From assembly GCF_014195535.1 (NCBI RefSeq), contig NZ_JACIBY010000025.1:1-64000 (forward strand): a stretch of 64,000 bases of DNA. The letters run 5' to 3'. Numbering within the stretch: position 1 is the stretch's first letter; each line of letters begins with the position of its first letter. Shown piece by piece: positions 8,802 through 17,193 of the stretch. Source of the stretch: Runella defluvii (GTDB lineage: Bacteria; Bacteroidota; Bacteroidia; Cytophagales; Spirosomataceae). The notes under the pieces are model-generated. The model ran no database searches, was not told the DNA's origin, and saw nothing but the letters and a program-made list of their open reading frames with translations. The translations under genes were made by a program, and so were the position numbers.

Positions 8802-11456
8802 CTACTCTGCTTTCAGCGACTTGACAGGATTGCCCAAGGCCGCTTTGATGGATTGAAAACTGACGGTGAAAAAGGCGATTAGAATCGACAATGCCGCCGC
8901 AATCACAAACGTCCAAACGCTGATGTCGATGCGGTATGGATAATTTTCGAGCCACTCTTTGATGGCGTAATAGGCCACAGGAAAGGCAAAAACAAACGAC
9001 AAACTGACCAGTTTTAGAAAATCTGCCGAAAGTAGCGTCGTGATACTTGCTACTGACGCGCCCAATACTTTGCGGATACCGATTTCTTTGGTGCGTCGCT
9101 CGGCCGAAAGGGTAGCCAAACCGAAAAGACCAATGCACGAGATAAAAATCGTCAAAATCGCGCCAAAGAGCATGATTTGTTTCCATTTGGCTTCTGATTC
9201 GTAGCGTTTTTCGTTTTCTTCATCCATAAATTTGTACTCGTACGGATTCGTTGGGAAGAGTTTTTTGTACGTTTTGGCAAGATGGCTTAGGCTCGCCGTT
9301 TCGCTTCCTTCTTTGATTTTGATGAACACTTTTCCGTACTGATTCCCTGGCTTCATCGTAAACAGCTGTGGACTTATTTTGGCGTTAAGTGACTCAAAGT
9401 GAAAGTCTTTCACCACACCAACTACTTTGTATTTTTCGCCTTCATTGTACCAAAAATCTACCACTTGCCCCAACGGGTTTGTCCAACCTGCTTTTTTCAC
9501 AAAAGTCTCATTGACCAATATCGACGAAGTAGAATCTGAATTAAACTCCGCCGAAAAATTACGCCCTTTGATAATCGGGATTTGTAACAACGGAAAGTAG
9601 GTGGCATCGACCGTTTCATAGGCAAAATTTATTTCGGTTTGGCCGTTTACTTTGGCAACTGTGTACCAGTTTCCGCCGTTTTTAGGGGCTACGTCTCGTA
9701 TATTTTGGTTTTTCAGTAATTCATCTTTAAAAACCTTCGCTTCATTCCGACTCAAACCCGACTTGTTCACCATCACAATGCCTTTGTCGTTGTAGCCTAA
9801 ATCTTTGTTAGTCAAATAGTTGAATTGAGAATAAATAGTAAGCGTTGCAATGATTAAAAACGAAGCCAACGCAAATTGCAACACCACCAAGCCTTTTTGA
9901 AGGTAGTTTTTGCCCGAAAGGTTGAATCGGCTGTAAAGCGTTTGAACAGGGTTATAATTGGATAATACCAACGCAGGATAAAAGCCCGCCAAAAGGCCCG
10001 TAGCAGCAAACAAAGCGAAATACCCTGCAATCAACTTAGCATCAAACAAATACGAAAATGCCAGTGCTTTATTGGAAAGCTCATTGAAGGTTGGTAACAC
10101 CATTTGTACCAACAATAGCGCAAATCCAAAGGCCAAAAAGCACAGAATAAACGACTCACCCAAAAACTGCATCATCAACTGCGCACGGCCTCCACCCACA
10201 ACCTTGCGTACCCCAATTTCTTTAGCCCGTTTGAGCGAGCGCGCCACTGTCAGGTTCACGAAGTTGATGCACGCAATGAGTAAAATAAACAACGCAATGC
10301 CCGAAAGGATGTACGAAAACATCGGATTGCTGCCGTCCACCAAGCCGTTTTGGGCAGGCATATCTTTATTAAGGTGCATATCCGTAAAAGGCTGCAACAT
10401 ATATTTCATTTTACTCTGAGGACCAAACCGCTTTACTTCTTCTTCCATCGCTTGTTTGGCATCCTTTTCAAAAATGCGGTTCATGGTGGCCTCTACTTTT
10501 TTGAGGTTGGCATTAGGCTCAAGCACGACAAACGTATTTTGGAAAAAATTAAACCAATTACCTTCATTGGCCATGTCTTCTTTGCTTACCACATAGGGAA
10601 AAAGAAAATCAAACTTGATTGAAGAATTTTGGGGGCATTTTTTAGCAATTCCCGTCACGGTATAGGGTTCAAACTCTTTTGAATCTCCGTTAGAATTTCG
10701 CACCAAGAGGATTTTTCCTAAAGCGTTGGTGGTTCCAAACTGCTTTTCGGCCATTTCTTCTGAAAGCACTACAGATTTGGGTTCTCTTAACGCCGTAGCA
10801 GGATTTCCGCTGACAAGCGGGAACGAAAACAACGCGAAGAAACTGCTATCGGCATGAAATGATTCAAAACTTTTGACTTCTGTTCCCACTTTGATATCAC
10901 TTCGATCGCTTTGGTAACGCACCGACATTTTGATTTCGGGAACACCCGCCGCAAATTTAGGTCCTTGCAAATACCCCGTATGGGTGTTGTACGATTGAAA
11001 AGCCCCCGCAGGTGTAAACTGTTTGCTCGTAATGCGGTAGATGTGGGGGTTGTTGGCGTGAAATCGATCAAAACTTACTTCGTCTTTGGTATAAAGCATG
11101 ATTAACATGGCCGCCGCCAAGCCAATACTTAGCCCAATGACGTTGATGGACGAATACACCTTGTTGTGCGCCAAGGTACGAAAGGCGATGGTAAAGTAAT
11201 TGCGTAACATAGATGGCTGAATTAAAAAAGGGTTATGGTAAGCTTGTTTTCTTTCACGACGACGGACAAAAGGAGGCAATACCGATGCGACATTGAGCAA
11301 ATAACGCCACGTAGCTTGGCCTTTGCCTGCACGCTCGTACCAGTAGGCGTATAGTTCCTCCAAATCCCCTTCCACTTCTTCGAGGGTATCTTCGGGATGC
11401 AACCACCTCAAGACGCGGTTGGCCCACTGAGGCGGATGAAGTTCGTTGGTTTTCAT
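8802..11456 (-). CDS. MacB/FtsX-type ABC permease with prefix domain (unit 2, first permease)
   Basis: An 884-residue permease. The prefix, residues 1-85 (PPQWANRVLRWLHPEDTLEEVEGDLEELY), is the most diverged of the five and is acidic in its second helix. The core starts at SMLRNYFTIAFRTL. The membrane segment after it is followed by the first periplasmic domain, the motif ACINFVNLTVARSLKRAKEIGVRK and the final trio with ERRTKEIGIRKVLGASV. The start codon overlaps the stop of the PadR gene by 4 bases (ATGA), so translation of the two is coupled. It ends with NPVKSLKAE. There is no nucleotide-binding domain. Confidence 0.93.
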   Translation of the reverse strand: MKTNELHPPQWANRVLRWLHPEDTLEEVEGDLEELYAYWYERAGKGQATWRYLLNVASVLPPFVRRRERKQAYHNPFLIQPSMLRNYFTIAFRTLAHNKVYSSINVIGLSIGLAAAMLIMLYTKDEVSFDRFHANNPHIYRITSKQFTPAGAFQSYNTHTGYLQGPKFAAGVPEIKMSVRYQSDRSDIKVGTEVKSFESFHADSSFFALFSFPLVSGNPATALREPKSVVLSEEMAEKQFGTTNALGKILLVRNSNGDSKEFEPYTVTGIAKKCPQNSSIKFDFLFPYVVSKEDMANEGNWFNFFQNTFVVLEPNANLKKVEATMNRIFEKDAKQAMEEEVKRFGPQSKMKYMLQPFTDMHLNKDMPAQNGLVDGSNPMFSYILSGIALFILLIACINFVNLTVARSLKRAKEIGVRKVVGGGRAQLMMQFLGESFILCFLAFGFALLLVQMVLPTFNELSNKALAFSYLFDAKLIAGYFALFAATGLLAGFYPALVLSNYNPVQTLYSRFNLSGKNYLQKGLVVLQFALASFLIIATLTIYSQFNYLTNKDLGYNDKGIVMVNKSGLSRNEAKVFKDELLKNQNIRDVAPKNGGNWYTVAKVNGQTEINFAYETVDATYFPLLQIPIIKGRNFSAEFNSDSTSSILVNETFVKKAGWTNPLGQVVDFWYNEGEKYKVVGVVKDFHFESLNAKISPQLFTMKPGNQYGKVFIKIKEGSETASLSHLAKTYKKLFPTNPYEYKFMDEENEKRYESEAKWKQIMLFGAILTIFISCIGLFGLATLSAERRTKEIGIRKVLGASVASITTLLSADFLKLVSLSFVFAFPVAYYAIKEWLENYPYRIDISVWTFVIAAALSILIAFFTVSFQSIKAALGNPVKSLKAE

Positions 11457-11791
11457 AGGCTGTTCAATTGCAATTTAGTCGGTGGTAGGAGTTGCCAAAG
11501 TTGTTGGCGCAGTTGTTGGATTTCCTGCAACGCACGATTTCCCAGCGCCGTTACGTGAAAAAGGCGCTTGCGCCGCCCACCGCGTTCGTTCGTCGCACCA
11601 CCGAGTTCGGAACCGACAAAGCCCTTTTCTTCCAGTCGAATGAGCGTATTGTGCACCGTTCCAAAGGTCACCACCCGCCCCGTGTGCTCTTCCAACGCCT
11701 GACTGACCGTGACGCCATACGCCTCTCCATCGAGAATGGCTACCATCAGCAAAACGACTTCCTCAAATTCGCCTAAATAGGTTCGACGCAT
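11453..11791 (-). CDS. PadR family transcriptional regulator (unit 2)
   Basis: 112 residues from the ATG at 11789-11791. A longer frame reaching 11890 is open, but its extra 33 residues run into the promoter and a repeat and do not match the other two PadR proteins, which begin at the same MRR/MKR point. Motifs are LGEFEEVVLLMVAIL, TVHNTLIRLEEKGFVGS (recognition helix) and ERGGRRKRLFHVTALG (wing). Its stop codon overlaps the permease start. A TGGCAC element sits about 40 bases upstream, and the palindrome pair is unusually far away because repeat DNA lies between them. It probably represses its own operon. Confidence 0.92.
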   Translation of the reverse strand: MRRTYLGEFEEVVLLMVAILDGEAYGVTVSQALEEHTGRVVTFGTVHNTLIRLEEKGFVGSELGGATNERGGRRKRLFHVTALGNRALQEIQQLRQQLWQLLPPTKLQLNSL

Positions 11792-11820
11792 GGGTATTAT
11801 GATTAGTTTATATTTTATCG

Positions 11821-11835
11821 TACAAATCCGTGCCA
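11821..11835 (-). promoter_or_regulatory. Candidate sigma-54 promoter of PadR unit 2
   Basis: Minus strand TGGCAC-GGATT-TGTA has a perfect -24 half and a poor -12 half. It ends 29 bases before the PadR start, similar to unit 1. The matching palindrome pair is 220 bases upstream rather than 52-54. Confidence 0.5.
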
Positions 11836-11848
11836 GAAAATAAAAAGG

Positions 11849-12026
11849 AACTGTTTCAAAAGTCTCATAGTACCAAATTATCTTTTGCACCTATTCAACC
11901 TCTCCCCCTAAATCCCCCTCTCCTTTCAGTAGAGGGGGACTTTTTAAGCCCTTCTCCAGAAAGGAGAAGGGTTGGGATGAGGTTAAAAACAAAGGAAATT
12001 TGGCAATAAAGGCTTTTGAAACAGCT
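11849..12026. repeat. Inverted-repeat-bounded intergenic element (MITE-like), nested
   Basis: A perfect 12-base inverted repeat (CTGTTTCAAAAG at 11851-11862, complement at 12013-12024), imperfectly extended by A/T-rich flanks, bounds about 178 bases with no ORF. Inside, 11897-11984 is a second palindromic unit running from AACCTCTCCCC to GGGATGAGGTT. It contains the hairpin CCCTTCTCC / GGAGAAGGG (11949-11971) and a stem around AGAGGGGG. Short units like the inner one are common between genes in Bacteroidota. The element sits between an enhancer and its promoter. Confidence 0.7.
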
Positions 12027-12055
12027 TCTTTTTTAAAACCTTAGAAATTAAAACG

Positions 12056-12092
12056 TGTCCGCAAACGGACAACCGTTGTCCTGCGGTGGACA
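12056..12092. promoter_or_regulatory. Tandem palindrome, probable enhancer (site B)
   Basis: TGTCCG-CAAA-CGGACA (12056-12071, perfect) and TGTCCT-GCGG-TGGACA (12077-12092) begin exactly 21 bases apart, two helical turns, so both sites face the same side of the DNA. The site lies just beyond the stop codon of the permease at 12099 and upstream of PadR unit 2. Confidence 0.78.
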
Positions 12093-12098
12093 ATCAAT

Positions 12099-14477
12099 TT
12101 ATTCCGATTTCAACGATTTCACAGGATTGGCCAAAGCTGCCCGAATGGCTTGAAAAGCAACTGATACAAGGGCAATGGCCAAGGCAAAAAACGAAGCCAA
12201 CCCCAAATACCACCACTGTAACTCTACTCGGTAAGCAAAAGATTGAAGTAATTTTTTCCCCAACCAGTACGAGATAGGCAGTGCAATAAAAAGGGAAATA
12301 GTGACCAATTTCATAAAATCGGCAGAAAGCAAAGCCGTAATGTTAGCAACACTCGCTCCTAAGGTTTTGCGGATACCGATTTCCTTGGTACGTTGTTTGG
12401 CCACCAACGAAATCAACCCAAAAATCCCCGCACAGGCCGTCAAAATGGCAATCAACGTAACAAAACCTGTCATTTGTAAAATGTTGCTAATTGATTCATA
12501 CACTTTATTTACTTCTTCATCAAGGTAAAAATGGTCTAAACCGCGTCGGGCAGGAATCTTTTTAAAACGCGCTTCAAGTTGGCTCACCAGCTCTTTGCCT
12601 TTTGCTTCGTCGGTCAGGCGCACCGTCAGGTAGCTCGAAAGTTGTTGTTTTCCACCGTACCAATGCAACAACGGCTCTACTTCGTCTTTCAGGCTTTGGT
12701 AATGAAAATCTTTCGTTACCCCAATCACCGTATAAACCGCATCATTGTTGTTTTGGCGAATGCGTTTTCCCACGGCCGTCTGCCACCCAAACGCTTTCAT
12801 GGCGGCTTCGTTGATGACCACTGCGTTATTGGCCGAGTCAGCCGAGTTGTCACGAAAACCGCGCCCTTCAATCATCGGGATTTTGAGGGTTTCAAAATAC
12901 TTTTCGCCCCCACTCACGTGCCGAAGGCCAATTTTCTTGGCGTCGTTTCCTTCGGGATAATAGCTGTTGAAGTTTTGCCAATACCGCATCGGTACCACCT
13001 GCGAAGTCGTAAACGAAACTACGTTGGGATTTTGGCGTAATTGATCCAAAATCACGCGTCCTTCTGATACCGCCGTGGTTTCATTTTTATACGACAAATC
13101 GGTTTGAAACACCAATACATTTTTTCGGTCAAAACCAAGGTCAGCGTTTTTCATAAAACTCACCTGCTGACGAAGCCCAATCGTTCCGACAATAAGCACC
13201 ACCGCCAACGCAAACTGAAGTACAATAAGGCTGTTTTGGCGCAAACGACCTTGGCGCGGGTCGGCCGATAGTTTTCCTTTGACAGCATCGGGGGTATTGA
13301 GGCTCATCAAATAACGCGCAGGATACGTACCTGCAATGAACGTCACCAACATGGTAATGCCAACAATGGTCAGAACCGTCGGGTAGTCTTGCGTCCAAGA
13401 AATGTGTAATTGCATGTTTTGTTTACGCAGCTCATTGAACGACGGAATCAAATAATAGACCGCGAACCCAGTCGCCAACACCAGTGAAAGCAACATCACA
13501 AGGCCAGATTCTGTCCAAAACTGCCGCAACACAATTCCCCTACTCGCCCCTACCACTTGTCGCACAGCCACTTCTTTGACCCGAGGCAAGGCCGCCGCCA
13601 TGTTGAGGTTAATGAGGTTGATACTAATAATGAGCAACAGAAAAACGGCGATGCCCACCGCGCCATAAATCAAGTTTTTAAACGTTGGATTTTGGTCGTG
13701 AATGTAGTGGGTAAATGCGCTTAGGTGTAAGGTTTGTTTTTGAGAATCGGGCGAAAAATGGGTTTTGACCAACGTTGGCAACTTGGCTTCTAGGGCCGCT
13801 TTATTGGCCCCTTTTTTGAGTATCACAAACACATTGGCAAATGTATTGTACCAATCGGCGCTTTCCTTAAACGAAGGTTGCTGTTCCAAAATCGCTATCG
13901 GTAGCAACGCTTCAAATTGCTGCGACGAATTGGCAGGTAGTTCGGCCAATACGCCCGACACTTTCATGGGGAGTGTATCGTCGAGCACGATGGTTTTTCC
14001 AACGGGATTGCCCTCGCCAAAAAGATGCAAAGCGTTTTTTTCGCCAATCACTAACGAATTCCTGTCGCGCAAGGCAGTGGCTGCGTTTCCGTATTTGAGT
14101 GGAAAACTGAAAACGTCAAAAAAGGTAGAATCAACAAACAGCGAACGAGGTTGTACATCTTTGGTTGCGTGGTGCATCCACGGCCAATACCACGACTGAA
14201 CATGGGTTCCTGTTTCGATTTCGGGGTAGTCTTTCAGCAATTGCCCCAAAATAGGATAGACGGTGTTGGTGTGCGTTTTACCTCCCGATTCCGTTTGAAC
14301 ATAAAAAAGACGGTCGGATTTTTCGTGAAAAGCATCGAACATGAGGCTTTTTTGGGCAAACAATACCAACACCACTACACAAGCCATCCCGATGGACATC
14401 CCGAGTAAGTTAATACCCGTAAAAAGGCGGTTTTTCCAAAGATTCCGCAAGGCGATTTTTAGGTGATTACGTAACAT
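12099..14477 (-). CDS. MacB/FtsX-type ABC permease without prefix (unit 3, last gene)
   Basis: 792 residues starting at MLRNHLKIALRNLWKN with no prefix. The first membrane segment is near 20-42, then comes a periplasmic domain. The middle FtsX region reads INLINLNMAAALPRVKEVAVRQVVGASR instead of the usual ACINFMNL...KEIGVRK, making it the most diverged first half in the set. The last FtsX half is standard (KQRTKEIGIRKTLGASVANITALLS). It ends with NPVKSLKSE. It starts 13 bases after the 895-residue gene and closes the PadR-900-895-792 unit. No terminator is obvious before the palindromes downstream. Confidence 0.92.
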   Translation of the reverse strand: MLRNHLKIALRNLWKNRLFTGINLLGMSIGMACVVVLVLFAQKSLMFDAFHEKSDRLFYVQTESGGKTHTNTVYPILGQLLKDYPEIETGTHVQSWYWPWMHHATKDVQPRSLFVDSTFFDVFSFPLKYGNAATALRDRNSLVIGEKNALHLFGEGNPVGKTIVLDDTLPMKVSGVLAELPANSSQQFEALLPIAILEQQPSFKESADWYNTFANVFVILKKGANKAALEAKLPTLVKTHFSPDSQKQTLHLSAFTHYIHDQNPTFKNLIYGAVGIAVFLLLIISINLINLNMAAALPRVKEVAVRQVVGASRGIVLRQFWTESGLVMLLSLVLATGFAVYYLIPSFNELRKQNMQLHISWTQDYPTVLTIVGITMLVTFIAGTYPARYLMSLNTPDAVKGKLSADPRQGRLRQNSLIVLQFALAVVLIVGTIGLRQQVSFMKNADLGFDRKNVLVFQTDLSYKNETTAVSEGRVILDQLRQNPNVVSFTTSQVVPMRYWQNFNSYYPEGNDAKKIGLRHVSGGEKYFETLKIPMIEGRGFRDNSADSANNAVVINEAAMKAFGWQTAVGKRIRQNNNDAVYTVIGVTKDFHYQSLKDEVEPLLHWYGGKQQLSSYLTVRLTDEAKGKELVSQLEARFKKIPARRGLDHFYLDEEVNKVYESISNILQMTGFVTLIAILTACAGIFGLISLVAKQRTKEIGIRKTLGASVANITALLSADFMKLVTISLFIALPISYWLGKKLLQSFAYRVELQWWYLGLASFFALAIALVSVAFQAIRAALANPVKSLKSE

Positions 14478-14490
14478 ATTGGGGTTGTTT

Positions 14491-17127
14491 TTATTCCGAT
14501 TTCAACGATTTTATGGGATTCGCCATCGCAGCCCTAATTGACTGATAACTAACCGTTAACAGGGTGATTGCCAAAGCTCCTAGCGTAGCCATCGCAAAAA
14601 TCCACCACGAAATTTCGGTATGGTATTTGTAATCCTGCAACCAGTCGTTGAGATAATAATAAGCAATCGGAATGGCAATCAGGCACGAAATAATCACCAA
14701 TACAACAAAGTCTTTGGAAAGCATTCCCCACAAGTTGAATACGGAAGCACCAAGCACTTTGCGAACGCCAATTTCTTTGGTGCGCTGCTCCGCCACAAAC
14801 GACGCCAATCCAAACAACCCTAAACACGAGATAAAAACGGCCAACAAAGCAAAAATGGCGGCAAGTTTACCAATGCGCTCTTCCGATTGGAATTTTTTAC
14901 CAAACTCTTGGTCGGCAAATTTATAATCGAACGGAGCGGCGGGAAGGTGTTTTTTGAACGTCGCTTCAATCATCGCCACCGACTCGGAGGCACTACGCGC
15001 GGGATTGAGTTTCATCGTCATCCAATTCACGTTTTCGTAGTTCATAAAATAAATAGTTTGCTTTACGGGTTCGTAAGGCGACTGCATGAGCATGTCTTTA
15101 ATGACCCCAACAATGGTAAAATGCCCCGCATCTTTTCCTTGTCCCCACTGTACTACCTTGCCCACAGGGTTTTGGATTCCCATAAATTTTATGGCGGCTT
15201 CGTTGATGACAATCGCCATTGTATCGGTTGAGAAACTCCGAGAGAAATCGCGGCCTTCTTTAAATTTCCACCCTACTGTTTTACCAAAATCGTGCGTGAC
15301 CCATATCGTTGCAAATTCAGCTTGCAGACTAGGATCTTTGCCTTTCCACTCAAACCCGCCGTTGTTTGACCAAACTGCCGTCAATGGACTCGACGATTCG
15401 GCCATTTCGACAATTGCGCCTTGTTTTTTCAACTCCGTACGAAGCAAATCATATTTCCCATAAAAATCGGGCGACATCATCTGCATCATAATCAGGCCGT
15501 TGTTGTCGTACCCCATGGGGCGGTCTTTGGTATGCTGAATCTGACGATAGACAATCAACGTTCCGATAATCAGCGTGATAGATACCGTAAATTGTACGAC
15601 CACCAACACCTGACGCGGCACCGAAGCAAAGCGCCCCGCCCTAAAAGTACCTTTGAGCACTTTCACGGGCTGAAACGACGACAAATACAGGGCGGGATAA
15701 CTTCCAGCCAACACCCCCGTGAGGACAATAAAACCTACGCTCACCAGCCAAAATACGGGTTCGGCCCACGGGAAGACCATTTTTTTATCAGTAATTTCGT
15801 TGAACAACGGCAAAACAGCCAACGTAAGTAGCACCGCTCCCAGAAAAGCAAAAATTACCACCAAAAACGATTCACTGAAAAATTGATTGATTAGCTGCGC
15901 GCGAATCGAGCCTACCGCTTTGCGAATTCCTACCTCTTTGGCCCGTTTTTCGGAACGTGCGGTGCTTAGGTTCATAAAATTGATACAAGCCAACAGCAAC
16001 ACAAACAGCCCCACAATAGCAAACAACCATACGTATTGAATAAAACCACCCGTTTGTACCCCTGCTTCCCAATTAGAGCGCAAATGCCAGTTGCTCATCG
16101 GGTGTAGAAAAATCTCCGCCTTAAATTTCTTTTCTTCCGCACTTACTTTGTCCAACTTCGTGTTTTTGATTTTAGCGCTTAGCTTGTCCATATCAGCATG
16201 GTCAGCAATTTGGGCAAAAAGCTGAAAGGAATTGTTATCCCACTGCCCTTCGTCGAGCGCGCGTTGTACCCATTTTTGCGAAGAAACGTAGAGTTTCCAC
16301 GGGGCAATAAACGTGAGGTCACGGAATTGGCTATTGTGCGGCAGGTCTTCATACACTCCCGTAACTTTTACGTCCAACTTATTATCAATCCGCATCAGTT
16401 TGCCCATGGGGTCGGATGTACCAAAGAGTGATTTTGCCGTAGAAGCCGACAGAAGCACCGAATTCAATTCTTTCAATCCGTCATGATTTCCTTTGAGCAT
16501 TTTCAACGAAAGCATTCGAGGCATATCCACATCTATGTAGTTGCCCGGGCGTGTAATCTTGGTTTCGCCATACGTCAAAATACGGTCTCCTTGCCAAGTA
16601 GCCATGGCCAAATGCTTAAAATCAGTACCGTATTTTGTGCGCAACTCTGCCTCTAATGGCATTGGAATAGCATTTCCTGTTCCCTTATTGCCATTGAAAG
16701 TTTGGTGCTGCATCACCTGCGCAAGGCGGTCGTAGTGTTGGTGATACTTATCGTACGACAATTCGTCGTAAATCCACAAGCCAATCATCATGGCCACAGC
16801 CATGCCGACGGCCAACCCACCAATATTGATGGCCGAATACCCCGCGTTTTTGGTGAGGTTTCGAAAAGCGACTTTTAAATAATTACGTAACATAGAAGGG
16901 CTGTATAAAAAGGTGAATGGATAGGGATTTGGTTTCCGTTTCAAAGCAAAAGGACGAATAAAACTCAAGACGTTCAGCACGTACTGCTGTCGGGCTATTT
17001 TTACGCCAAACAGCGCCACCTGCCGCTCGAATCGCTCATGCAAATCCCCTTGAACCTCTTCCAATAGGTGAGGCGCACAGAAAAATTCGAGCAGGCGTTC
17101 GGCCCAACGGGGCGGCTGGTTTTGCAT
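14491..17127 (-). CDS. MacB/FtsX-type ABC permease with prefix domain (unit 3, second permease)
   Basis: 878 residues from the ATG at 17125-17127 (MQNQPPRWAERLLEFF). Seventeen more residues are open upstream but run into a palindromic repeat and lack a counterpart in the relatives. The prefix (residues 5-75, APHLLEEVQGDLHERFERQ) is nearly the same as that of its neighbour at 17194. The body is closest to the unit 1 permease at 2935. The core has ACINFMNLSTARSEKRAKEVGIRKAVGS and, near the end, EQRTKEIGVRKVLGASVFN. It ends with NPIKSLKSE. Membrane layout is as in the other family members. Confidence 0.93.
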   Translation of the reverse strand: MQNQPPRWAERLLEFFCAPHLLEEVQGDLHERFERQVALFGVKIARQQYVLNVLSFIRPFALKRKPNPYPFTFLYSPSMLRNYLKVAFRNLTKNAGYSAINIGGLAVGMAVAMMIGLWIYDELSYDKYHQHYDRLAQVMQHQTFNGNKGTGNAIPMPLEAELRTKYGTDFKHLAMATWQGDRILTYGETKITRPGNYIDVDMPRMLSLKMLKGNHDGLKELNSVLLSASTAKSLFGTSDPMGKLMRIDNKLDVKVTGVYEDLPHNSQFRDLTFIAPWKLYVSSQKWVQRALDEGQWDNNSFQLFAQIADHADMDKLSAKIKNTKLDKVSAEEKKFKAEIFLHPMSNWHLRSNWEAGVQTGGFIQYVWLFAIVGLFVLLLACINFMNLSTARSEKRAKEVGIRKAVGSIRAQLINQFFSESFLVVIFAFLGAVLLTLAVLPLFNEITDKKMVFPWAEPVFWLVSVGFIVLTGVLAGSYPALYLSSFQPVKVLKGTFRAGRFASVPRQVLVVVQFTVSITLIIGTLIVYRQIQHTKDRPMGYDNNGLIMMQMMSPDFYGKYDLLRTELKKQGAIVEMAESSSPLTAVWSNNGGFEWKGKDPSLQAEFATIWVTHDFGKTVGWKFKEGRDFSRSFSTDTMAIVINEAAIKFMGIQNPVGKVVQWGQGKDAGHFTIVGVIKDMLMQSPYEPVKQTIYFMNYENVNWMTMKLNPARSASESVAMIEATFKKHLPAAPFDYKFADQEFGKKFQSEERIGKLAAIFALLAVFISCLGLFGLASFVAEQRTKEIGVRKVLGASVFNLWGMLSKDFVVLVIISCLIAIPIAYYYLNDWLQDYKYHTEISWWIFAMATLGALAITLLTVSYQSIRAAMANPIKSLKSE

Positions 17128-17158
17128 AGAATGATTGTATTGTAAAATGGGATGGAAT

Positions 17159-17188
17159 TGTAGAGACGTTGTATACAACGTCTCTACA
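17159..17188. repeat. 30-base perfect palindrome
   Basis: The sequence TGTAGAGACGTTGTA followed by its exact reverse complement spans 17159-17188. It lies in the 66-base gap between two co-oriented permease genes, 5 bases after the stop codon of the upstream one. It may form a hairpin that tunes the downstream gene. I recall similar palindromes as dispersed repeats in other bacteria, but cannot check that here. Confidence 0.8.
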
Positions 17189-17193
17189 GGGGA

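Noticed and set aside
11792-11890. N-terminal extension of the PadR gene of unit 2
   Set aside because: The extra 33 residues overlap the TGGCAC element and the repeat end, and are absent from the two paralogues.
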